In this document: in pieces, positions 55,480-64,000 of the stretch
How the letters are laid out: each line of letters begins with the position of its first letter
How positions within the stretch are numbered: the first letter of the stretch is position 1
NCBI GenBank assembly: GCA_020746995.1
Contig: JAGPXD010000003.1
Span: 2,108,001-2,172,000 of the forward strand
DNA length: 64,000 bases
Direction: 5' to 3'
DNA from: Plectosphaerella cucumerina
Taxonomy: Eukaryota > Ascomycota > Sordariomycetes > Glomerellales > Plectosphaerellaceae
Notes under the pieces: model-generated
The model's database searches: none
The model's input: only the letters and a program-made list of their open reading frames with translations
Told to the model about the DNA's origin: nothing
Program-made: the position numbers and the translations under genes

Positions 55480-57712
55480 ATGGCTGCCCAGCCCGTCGCC
55501 CGCGTGCGGCGGACATCGCAAAACACACAGTTCACGTATGTCTTGGTTGCAGCGCCCTATGCGTCCTGCGAAGCTGATCGCCCCCAGATACAACCTCTCC
55601 AAGCGAATCCACGACGTCAAAACATACCCTATCCTATCGCCTCAGGGCGCGACCATCCTCATCTACGGACATGACAATGGCGTGACGCTGGTCTGGCGCG
55701 GAGGCCGGAGGTTCAAGGCCTCGAAGAAGCAAGCAGCACCGCCGGCCAAGGAGAAGGTTAATGGCGCCAACACCGACATCATCATGCTGGACTCTGATGA
55801 CGAGGACGAGCCACCCGCCAAGAACAAAACCGCCGTCGCCTTTGTCGACAAGCCCGAGTTTGAGAGTGCCGCCGAAGTCGACGACGCCGAACCGGAAATC
55901 ATCCAGACCCTTGAACTCGCCCTGGGCGCCGCTGCCCTGCACATTGCAGTCCTGCCCATTACCCCCTGTGCCGCCGAGGATGCCTCGTTCGCAGGGGCAG
56001 AGATCTTTAAGGAGAAGATGGTGTTCGCCGTCTCGACTGCTGCCGCCGACGCCTACATCGTGTCGCTGCCGCTTACGCCGCCGAGCCCCGAGAGCAAAGC
56101 CAGGCCCGAGCTGAGGTCCAGTTTGCTGGCGGCAAACGCTGGCGCCGGACAGTGGGGGGACGTCATCACCGTCCTGACGGGCCAAACCAAGCACAGCGAA
56201 GGCATCGCCATCTCCCTTACCAGGCCAGCCAGGTCTTCGGCCACCACAGACAGGATACGCGAGCAGACGGGTTCCTCGAACCCTCATAGCAAGGCGAGGC
56301 TCGTCGTCGCCGCCCACAACCGTGAGGCCTCGGGGGTGTTGCGCTTCTGGGACGTGCCGGTTGAGTCTGTTGTGCAAGGTGGCGAGAAGGCCCGGGTCAA
56401 GCCGTTCCAGACCGAATACCTTCCTCAGCCCCTCCGCAGCGTCTCCTTCAACCCCACCAACGCCACCCAACTTCTTGTCGTCGCACCGACGCAAGCAGTT
56501 CGCATCTTCGACTTTGCTGCTGCCTCCCTTCCTCCAGACGATCAGTCGATCGGTCCCTTCCCGTCCAAGGGCTCCTGGCTCGTCTCTCTGTATCAGCCTT
56601 TCATCAGACCCACCGGAACGAGGAAGCCGATCATCGATGCTGCATGGATCTCGCATGGCCGTGCCGTCTTTGTGGTGCTGGCTGACGGGACCTGGGGTAT
56701 TTGGGATATTGAAGGCGCCAGTCCCCTCGGCTCGACCTTGCTTGGCAAGCAGAGCTCGGGGATCAAGGGAGCTGCCTTGACATCCTTCAGTGTCTCCGGA
56801 CAGATCGATGGAACCAGCACTCTTCGTGGCGTTGCAGGAGGCGCGAGATCTAGCGGAGACTTTGTGCCCATGACGCCGCACACCCGAAAGGACGCTACTG
56901 CCGCCCTCAGCACCGCGGCGTCAACAGAACGCCTGGCAACCATCAAGGGCGGCATCACCGTGACACCACTGCCAGCGGAAGGGACGCATTCGGATGAGAG
57001 CATCGTGCTGTGGATCGGTAGCCTGGACAACGTGTCGGTCATCCCGGCTGTCGCCAAGTTCTGGGACGCCCAGATCCGCCGCAGCTCAGGCGGCGGCGTC
57101 AACCTCTTCAGCGGCACGACGCCGACGCGGATGATCCGGCTGCAGGACCTCTCGACTGGTCTTCTGGGCGAGCGCTGTTGCGGTGTATGCGCCGCGGTCA
57201 ACTTTGCCAAGCTGAGGGATTCCGAGGGCGGGCTGCGTATCGAGGTGCTGGTCAGGGGCGAGAGCCGACTGGTCATCGTTCGCGAGTCGGAAGAGGAGCC
57301 CGGCACGAGAGTTGGCGGCATCGTCTCCACACGGCGGCGGCTCTTTAGCCAAAAGGGCGCCAAGGCCGAGGCGCCCAGCGCCATCATCGTCCACTCAAAG
57401 CCCGACCAGCCGAAGAACGTCTCTTTCAACCTCACCATCGACAAGAACAGGAGCATCCGCGACCTGCGGAGCGTCCGCGAAAGTGTCGTGCCGGAGGACG
57501 GCGACCTCACGCACGAATTCACCATGCCACTTTCCCGACCGCAGGCTGGCTTTGGCTTCAACCTCGAGGCGGCCGCCGATGCCGAAGACGATGACACGGT
57601 CCGCGACATCGAGGCGGAGATGCTGGATATCATGGAGATTGACCAGGCCCTCAACAACATGGAGGATGACAGGGGCAGTGGGCGCAAGAAGGTCTTGTTC
57701 CAGGGGCACTAA
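55480..57712 (+). CDS. NUP37: WD40-like nucleoporin, Nup37 type
   Basis: Probable member of the outer-ring (Y) complex of the nuclear pore. Exons are 55480-55535 and 55588-57712. The intron is 52 bp (GTATGT..CAG), and the product is 726 residues. The first exon encodes MAAQPVARVRRTSQNTQF, and splicing gives TYNLSKRIHDVKTYPILSPQG, followed by ATILIYGHDNGVTLVWRGG, a beta-propeller start. Later propeller-like strands include HNREASGVLRFWDVP, SVSFNPTNATQLLVV and VFVVLADGTWGIWDIEG. An acidic insertion (DSDDEDE) lies at about residue 90. The C-terminal 150 residues are helical and acidic. Filamentous-fungal Nup37 is much longer than the animal protein because of such a C-terminal extension, which fits this length. 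The assignment rests on overall pattern and the N-terminal block; a generic WD40 protein is the alternative. Confidence 0.6.
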
Positions 57713-58630
57713 GGGGGAAAACACGGCGCAAGCACGGGCGCGGATTGGAAATCCAGGCCCTTTTGTACAAGACGAAACTGACTGACGAGAGCTAGACGGC
57801 GGCGCGGAGAAGGCTGCACGATACCCCACGGGCCTCGAAAGCCCCGAAACGGCCAGCGCCAACCGCGAGCGGCGTGATGTACCGGTGATGTGCAATCCGT
57901 TGCATGCTTTCCTTTTTCTCGAGTGACCATTTGTCCGCACGGCAAGGTGGAGCACAAGGAGAGATTCATCCTTGACCAGCTCTGTAATCCGAGCGGTAGA
58001 TCAAACATCGCGGACGGTGCCCTGGGGCAACTGACCCCCAGAAGGGGGGAGGAAGTTTTCCCGGGCCCGTCCACGGCCGACGACTCCGGATGGCCTCTAC
58101 GAGGTTCATCACCAGGAAGGGAAATTTTACGGGCGGGGGCAAGGGGGGTTTGGAGGCCACTGGCCTACAGATTTGACCATTTGCTCTCCCAGCCTACCGA
58201 GTCCTGTCATCTGCTCCCGAGCTCAGAGGCTTTATGCCCGATGGTAACGGGGCGGGGGGCTCGAACCGGGTCGGGAGGTGGTTCGTCGGTACATTTCATT
58301 CTTTGCATGTGATGCGGCAACTCTCTAAGGTGATGGCTCTAATATGTTTCTTGATGCAGTGTAAGGAGGAGAGGTGGTCGGATCGTGGTCGTGGGTCTGG
58401 TGTGAGTTCGGTGTGTCCTTCTGATACAGCTCACCGAAGACCGAAGATCGACCCACATAGATCCGCAAAAAACCGAGCCGGGCGAACGTCATGCTGTTCC
58501 TCGGCATAAACATTTCGGTAGAGCTCCAGCTGCCGTGAGAAAGCGGCGCCAGAGCACACCTTCCACCTACATCACACGCGAAGACGACATCCCAATTGAC
58601 GCCGCATTCCCCTTCGTGCACATTTTCAAG
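57713..58630. other. intergenic region
   Basis: 3' flank of the Nup37-like gene and promoter of the hydratase gene. No coding frame with conserved features is seen. A CTCGAACC near 58260 was checked as a tRNA B-box and discarded. Confidence 0.4.
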
Positions 58631-59703
58631 ATGCCTCCTCGTGTCTCTCTTCGTCTGCGCTTCCCCGTCAGCGCAAAGAGGTTCTATTCGGCAGCCGCCG
58701 ACTCGAACGCGCAGCTGATCACCGTTACGCACCTGCCGGCACCCAACTCTGGACACATTCGCATCCTCGAGCTGAACCGGCCGAAGGCTCGCAACGCCAT
58801 CTCCAAGGCTCTCCTGTCGCAGCTCCGCGCCGAGATTGAAGATGTGCACTCTCAGTACGACGAGGCCGGCAACGAGCTGCCGCCCAAGAAGGTCTTTGGC
58901 GGGGCCGCCGGTGTGGACGCGAAGGGACCGACAAGGGCTGTCATTATCGCCAGCGCTGTAAACTCGAGCTTCTGCGCTGGCGCCGATCTCAAGGAGAGGA
59001 AGACCTTTACACAGGACGAGTAAGCCTAACTAATGTCATCCATCTGTCAAGGCATTCAATCGCTAACTTATCCTCCACCAGGACCAACGAGTTCCTGACC
59101 AACCTCCGTTCCACATTCAGCTCCCTCGCCTCGCTGCCCGTGCCCACAATCTCCGCCATCTCGTCGGTCGCCCTGGGCGGCGGCCTCGAGCTGGCCCTCT
59201 CGACACACTTCCGCGTCCTCTCGTCCAACGCCGTCGTCGGCCTTCCCGAGACGAGGCTCGGCATCCTCCCCGGCGCTGGCGGCACCCACCGTCTGCCGGC
59301 CCTCATCGGCCTCTCCCGCGCCCGCGACCTGATCCTTACCGGCCGCCGCGTGTCAGCGGCCGAGGCCTACTTCCTCGGCATCGCGGACCGCCTGGTCGAG
59401 ATCCCGTACCCCGAGGACAAGGACGTCGAGGGCGTCAAGGTGGGAGAGAAGCCCAGTGACGGGGAGAAGGACGCGCTGTTCCTTGAGGCGGCGCGGCGCG
59501 GCGTACTGAGTGAGGCTGTCAGGGTCGCGACGGAGATTTCCGAGGGAGGTCCTATCGCCGTCCGGGCGGCGCTGCAGGCCGTTTCTTGGGCGCGCGAGGA
59601 GGTCGAGAATAAGATGTACGAGCGTGTGATTAACACGGATGACCGGAACGAGGCGCTCAAGGCCTTCCAGGAGAAGAGGAAGCCCGTCTTCACGGGACGG
59701 TAA
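58631..59703 (+). CDS. mitochondrial enoyl-CoA hydratase/isomerase family, methylglutaconyl-CoA hydratase (AUH) type
   Basis: Likely hydrates 3-methylglutaconyl-CoA in mitochondrial leucine breakdown. Exons are 58631-59019 and 59082-59703. The intron is 62 bp (GTAAGC..CAG, CTAAC inside), and the product is 336 residues. A typical presequence (MPPRVSLRLRFPVSAKRFYS) has many Arg/Ser and no acids. Crotonase landmarks are ELNRPKARNAIS, the CoA/oxyanion motif SSFCAGADLKERKT, the second oxyanion-site motif ALGGGLELAL, and LPETRLGILPGAGGTHRLP with the glutamate used in AUH-type catalysis. An insertion rich in Lys/Glu (about 250-275) interrupts the C-terminal helices. The start was chosen at 58631 rather than the longer non-ATG frame upstream because the presequence begins there. 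Other short-chain enoyl-CoA hydratases of fungi are the alternative identity. Confidence 0.85.
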
Positions 59704-60608
59704 GGGATTCATCTAGGTGTATACATAGCCACATAGCCACATGGTCACGTTGGATATTTTAATGTTTCTCTTTGTGGTGTTCAGACGATTCTGATGTTGA
59801 GACTTCCAGCTTAAACCTCCAAACATAGATGGAACAGCAGGGTCGCTCCATCGACAGTTCACCTTGAGCTGAAACCCTCCATCTGCCGAAGTGCAAGGTT
59901 TGTGAGCCAAAATAGCAAGGCGAGTGCTTCTCTGCTAGCCCGTGGTCTGCATCTCCTCGATGCGGTACGATCGGTGATGAAAGATGGTGCAGAGCCTCAG
60001 TGGGCGGGTGGGTTCCCCACAGACGTCATCGGCCCCAGTCCAGCGTTCGGCCCGCTGGAGGGCTGCTACTTTAGGGGGTTGGTGTGGGGAGCTGTCGGTG
60101 CTGAATCGCTGTAACTGAGGTCCAAGCTCCTGCGCTGCCGCCGCGACCTCTCCATCCCAACCAACCCATCAGGGACAAATTCAAGGGCAACCAAAGGGCA
60201 ACGCTTGAAGATGGAAGGAGAATTCTCCAGCTGGCCGAGCTCCCCTCGGTGATGGGAAGGAAAGACATGTGATCTGCAGGAGCCGGGCAAGCACGACCAA
60301 TCAATGGCGCGAGACATGGCGCTGCCGTGCTGGTACTTCTAGGCGAGTGACGATGTGAGGGGGGCGGAATGACATCACGACGAACTCATAGGGCAGTCCT
60401 GTCCTCTTGCGGTTCTAGCCAAACCCAAGCTCCCGTACCAGACGCTCCGGGCGCGCCTGCACCTCGTGCTCTTTTAAATCTTCCAGTCTCCCCCAACCTC
60501 TACACACTACTCACCTATACCAGACTCCATCCAAACATCGATTCGCAGTAAACTCCGCGACGAAACCGAACCAAACACCTACCAATCCTCCTCAGTACAG
60601 CAACAACA
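59704..60608. promoter_or_regulatory. intergenic region with stress-type promoter elements before the LEA-like gene
   Basis: No gene is seen. About 240 bp before the next ATG lie AGGGG (60358-60362), a stress-response-element core, and TGACATCA (60370-60377), a CRE-like octamer. TTTTAAAT at 60472-60479 may serve as a TATA-type element. The last 80 bases are CA/CT-rich. Confidence 0.4.
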
Positions 60609-61082
60609 ATGTCTTTCCTCATCGAGACCTCCTTCCGCCGCCTGGCGACCGTTCCCCTGCCCGCCACCCGGGTCGCGGCCACCGCTGCCTCGAGGAGCTT
60701 CACCACATCCTTCGTCGCCCGGAAGAGCGCTACCGAGACGGTCAAGGACACCCTGAAGACGGTCGATCGCACCGTCAGCGACAAGTTGGTCGATGGCATC
60801 AACGCCGGCGGTATGTTTTCTCCCATTTCAATTAGGTTGTTTATATTCTAACATGACACAGAATCTGCCGCGACAAAGGCCAAGGCAGTCGGCGAGGAAG
60901 TCCTGGGCAAGGCCGAGGGCAAGACGGCAGAGGCCCGCGGCGAGGCCGCCGGCAAGGCTCAGGAACTGAAGGGCGAGGCCGCTGGCAAGGCCCAAGAGTT
61001 GAAGGGCCAGGCCAAGGGCGCCGCCCACGAAGCCGCTGGCAAGGTCAAGGGCACTGCCGACCAGGTTAAGAAGAACCTTTAA
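60609..61082 (+). CDS. small mitochondrial LEA-like (group 3 type) protein
   Basis: Exons are 60609-60810 and 60862-61082. The intron is 51 bp (GTATGT..CAG, branch TCTAACATGAC), and the product is 140 residues. The N-terminal 40 residues form an Arg/Ser/Thr-rich amphipathic presequence (FRRLATVPLPATRVAATAAS) typical of matrix import. The rest is extremely Ala/Gly/Lys/Glu-rich with 11-residue-type repeats such as EAAGKAQELKG (two near-perfect copies), as in late-embryogenesis-abundant proteins that protect proteins and membranes during drying or heat. There are no cysteines or aromatic residues in the repeat part, as expected for a disordered protein. The upstream stress-type elements fit induction by stress. 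Function is inferred from composition only. Confidence 0.72.
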
Positions 61083-61866
61083 GGTCCTAATATTGGCGTG
61101 AGGGACTGAGGGGCTGAGGTGCAGGGTCTGAGTGACCTTGAACGCTGGCAGTCTGTGTAAGATACCTAGGGTTGCATCACAATGGGAGTTGACGGCCTGG
61201 CGTTCTCAATTGACGAATAAATTCCCATCCATCGAAGATATAAATGGACAACTTGTTCGCGTGCTTTCTTGGAAGGCGTACCTAGCGTGCGTTATTCAAA
61301 ACTAGGGATGCTGTCCAATTGAACACCTCATTTGACTTGGAATGCTTGTTGACTGATTGTTCAACTCGACCCTCCACTACCACTGTTTCCAATGTGTATT
61401 GCCACCTGCTTCTCATGTACTCGCTGACGGTGCAGGTGCATGCCATTGAGGGCAAGGAACTGCTTGTCTCTATTCGAGGCTTCCATTACGATCATGGCCG
61501 CTATCCAGGCTCTTGAATCGACACTCAACCCTCTCAATTGATCCAAATACCCAGATTCATGATCGCATTTGTCAGAAAGAACAAGATGAGAGGCGGACTG
61601 GACTGTAATTGTCAGCACGTCTTGGCCAGCATTACCACCACCGGAGGCGGCGCCGGGGGTCGGCGACATCGGGCGGGGTACGACCGCACCTCATCAGGCG
61701 GCGCAAACACGCCATCCGGGCCGCCGATACAGAACCAAGCGGATATGATTTAACTGGCTGCCACCTCTGGCTCGGCCTCGTCTCATCTGTTGTATCTGCT
61801 CCCATCATCGTCCAAGCAACCTCCATTTCACTTACACAGCCACCCTCCTCCCCCCTAGTCATCAAA
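61083..61866. other. intergenic region
   Basis: 3' flank of the LEA-like gene and promoter of the dehydrogenase gene. Small frames on both strands show no conserved features. The last 60 bases are C/T/A-rich leader. Confidence 0.4.
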
Positions 61867-62722
61867 ATGGGCCGATTTGAGAAGCTCGCGGGCACCAAAA
61901 TCGCCGTTATTGGCGGATCTTCCGGGTGTGTGATACCAAGGATTATGGTTCAATGAGCTTGGCTGATTGATAGAACAGCATTGGCTTTGGTGCGGCGGAG
62001 ATCTTCCTTGACGCCGGCGCCCAGGTCGTTGTCATCTCTTCGTCGGAAGACAGGGTCAAGGATGCCGTCAAGCGTCTGAACAACCCCAATGCGTCTGGCC
62101 ATGCGGGCGACGTTCGGGACGAGGAGGCTTTCACCAAGCTCTTGACCTCTCTCGCCCCCTTTGACCATATCGTCTTCTCCGGAGTCGACAAGATCATCCG
62201 CGGGAGCATTGCCGAGGCAGACCTGTCTGAAGCCAAGCACCTTTTCGGTGTCAAATTTTGGGGAAGTGTAGTCACAGGCAAAGGTATGTCGGCTGGGCCC
62301 TCTGTAAACCATCTTTTCTGCTAACACGCTCGCCAGCCGTTGCAAAGCACGAAATCATCAAGCCGGGGGGCTCTCTGACCCTGACATCCGGTGGAGCTGC
62401 CATCAGACCCGGAAAAGGGGCGTCCATCGGTGGCGCCCTGAACGCAGGTCTCCTGACCCTCACCAAGGGGCTGGCGGGAGAGCTGGCCGAGAAGCGCATC
62501 CGCGTGAACACGGTCATCCCTGGACTTGTGAAGACGGAGCTCTGGGACAAGCTGGGCCACAGCAAGGAGAAGCAGGAGCAGATCTTCCGCGAGCGGAGTG
62601 ACACCATCCCCGTCGGCTTCGTCGGGGAGCCGGACGATATCGCAGAGGCCTACTTGTATCTCGTTCGCGCCAACTACGCGAACGGCTCGCTGGTTGTCAT
62701 CGACGGTGGAGATTCCCTTTGA
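61867..62722 (+). CDS. atypical short-chain dehydrogenase/reductase lacking YxxxK
   Basis: Rossmann-fold oxidoreductase-like protein. Exons are 61867-61925, 61979-62283 and 62337-62722. Both introns are 53 bp, and the product is 249 residues, the classical SDR length. The cofactor motif is completed by splicing: GGSSG joined to IGFG, matching TGxxxGxG. A DVRDEEA segment (adenine pocket) and the C-terminal RIRVNTVIPGLVKTELW, IPVGFVGEPDDIAEAYLYLV and VIDGGDSL are classical. The catalytic serine region is present (SLTLTSGG), but the place where Y-x3-K should follow reads GASIGGALNAGLL, with no Tyr or Lys at those positions. NNAG is also replaced by FSGVD. Activity by the usual mechanism is therefore doubtful. 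Substrate is unknown. Confidence 0.85.
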
Positions 62723-63130
62723 GGTTAGCTGTATGCATGACAGTACATGAAGTTGCAGCCGCTGCGAGATTCGCCATTACCTGGGGATCATGGCTCACGC
62801 CCGGGAGCCATTCATATCGTTTGTAGATGATGTTCACACGCCACGCCTTCAGAGAAGGATGAGCGTGTCACGGAGATAAGGGCGTGACGCGATTTGCACA
62901 TATCTCTCCTCACCCTGGCTAGACATGATTGGAGGGGGTTGGTGATGTAAGGTTGTAGCTTGATGAGGGTATCAGAGAGGCATCAGATGAAGATTATCGG
63001 GGACAGCAGATGATCAGGCGTATAAGACGGACGCATCTGGAAGATGAACACAGGCATACAGTCAAGTTTCTTTACCTACTGCATTCTTACCATCTACAAC
63101 CTGAGCTCATTATTCTGCATCCCAATCATC
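62723..63130. other. intergenic region
   Basis: Spacer of about 400 bp with the promoter of the dioxygenase gene. An upstream ATG at 63044 is in frame with that gene. Confidence 0.4.
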
Positions 63131-64000
63131 ATGGCCCCTCCAGCGGCCGACATTGATACCCAAGTCCTTTCACAGGACCAGAACATTGACATCAAGTCAA
63201 GCAAGGCAAACAACACCAAGTACTCAACCAGCAACAAGCTTGATGGCCCTCTGAAGTACTCCGGCAGCCTCGACTCTTTCGAGAGCTTCGATGTGACTGC
63301 CGTCATCGGGCGAGAGTTTCCTGGTCTGCAGCTCAGCAAGATCCTCCACGATGACGAGAAGATCCGCGATCTTGCCGTTCTAGGTATGCGACTCGAAGGG
63401 CTTGAGTTATGCTGAGCCTTGCTAATACTATTCCAGTCTCACAGCGTGGCGTCGTTTTTTTCCGCAACCAGGACCTCAGCATTGAGGATCAGAAGCTTCT
63501 CGGCCAGCGCCTTGGCGAACTGACCGGAAAGCCAGAGACCTCCAAGCTACACCGCCATGCCCTCTCCAACAGCAAGCGCGGCATTGCCGTGGATGAGAAT
63601 GGGAAGCTCGATGACGAAGTATCTGTCATCTCCTCAGAGCAGAACCGCCGCTATTATGCGGATCGGTTTGCTGCCAACTCCAAGAAACTCGCCAGCCATG
63701 GATGGCATGCAGAGTTAGTCGCCCGCATCTGATGACCCATCATGTGCTGAAAATGTCCAACAGCATCACCTTTGAAAACATCCCCTCCGACTATGCTATC
63801 CTCAAAATCATCCAGCCCCCCACTGATGCTGGCGGTGACACACTCTGGGCCTCTGGTTATGAGCTGTATGACCGTCTTTCGCCTGCCATCCAGAAATTGG
63901 CGGACGGTCTCACAGCGACCCATTTCCAGCCCAACTTCGTCAAGGTCAAGGAGACATTCGGTGCTGACCTCATCGACGAGTACCGGGGTGCCCCTGAGAA
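63131..64000 (+). CDS. TauD-family alpha-ketoglutarate-dependent dioxygenase (partial, cut by window end)
   Basis: Non-haem Fe(II)/2-oxoglutarate oxygenase of the taurine/sulfonate dioxygenase group, which releases sulphite from sulfonates or oxidises related compounds. Exons seen are 63131-63383, 63437-63713 and 63764 onward. The introns are 53 and 50 bp (GTATGC..CAG and GTTAGT..CAG). Splicing joins VSQRGVVFFRNQDLS and restores the iron-ligand motif in HGWHADITFENIPSDYA (H-x-D). ILKIIQPPTDAGGDTLWASGYELYDRLS and LTATHFQP are typical of fungal TauD homologues. The distal histidine and the 2-oxoglutarate-binding arginine lie beyond the window. The N-terminus has a Ser/Lys/Asp-rich lead. An in-frame ATG at 63044 would add 29 mostly hydrophobic residues; the later start is preferred. 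Confidence 0.88.

Noticed and set aside
55634..56881. 415-codon open frame on the minus strand
   Set aside because: Antisense shadow of the Nup37-like gene; no domain.
58230..58300. tRNA-like B-box (CTCGAACC) on the minus strand
   Set aside because: The flanking bases cannot form a T-stem or acceptor stem, and no A-box is found at the right distance.

Overview
The window is nuclear DNA of a filamentous ascomycete (Pezizomycotina), most likely a Sordariomycete. The evidence is short spliceosomal introns (44-152 bp, GT..AG, CTAAC/CTGAC-type branch sites), GC-rich third codon positions, and typical fungal families: Zn2Cys6 and bZIP regulators, a HET-domain gene, RTA1, a WSC sensor and MYND/DUF4470. 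A HET gene broken only by nonsense substitutions in one intact frame suggests repeat-induced point mutation (RIP). The genus cannot be proven from this sequence; a Colletotrichum-like fungus is an inference.

Layout. 0-4.9 kb: trehalose-6-phosphate synthase (+), convergent with a Zn2Cys6 regulator (-). 6-10.4 kb: RTA1-like membrane protein, a very small bZIP gene, then a HET-domain pseudogene with four in-frame stops. 10.9-14 kb: a HIRIP3-like acidic chromatin protein and a secreted cysteine-rich protein made of duplicated exons, whose GPI-anchor tail lies behind a stop codon. 16.5-20.5 kb: aldose 1-epimerase, a conserved disordered nuclear protein, and COX20. 21-32.4 kb: core housekeeping block with the DNA polymerase epsilon catalytic subunit (POL2), chaperonin CCT eta and histone-gene activator SPT10. 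33.2-42.2 kb: mitochondrial ribosomal protein uS2m, a CBS-PB1 membrane protein and a Swi5/Ace2-type C2H2 regulator, all on the minus strand. 42.2-48.2 kb: about 6 kb with no convincing gene, only one long questionable ORF. 48.2-57.7 kb: WSC cell-wall sensor, a large DUF4470/MYND protein (-), and divergently a Nup37-like nucleoporin. 58.6-64 kb: mitochondrial enoyl-CoA (methylglutaconyl-CoA type) hydratase, a small mitochondrial LEA-like protein, an atypical short-chain dehydrogenase, and a TauD-family dioxygenase cut by the window end.

The genes are mostly independent housekeeping functions, with no secondary-metabolite cluster, CRISPR array, tRNA, rRNA or intact transposon seen. Several share themes: replication and chromatin (POL2, SPT10, HIRIP3-like), mitochondria (COX20, uS2m, hydratase, LEA-like), and surface or stress (TPS1, WSC, Ace2-type factor, cysteine-rich protein). 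The most unusual items are the modular cysteine-rich gene with its internal stop, the RIP-like HET pseudogene, the minimal bZIP, the SDR without YxxxK, and the 6-kb gene-poor interval.
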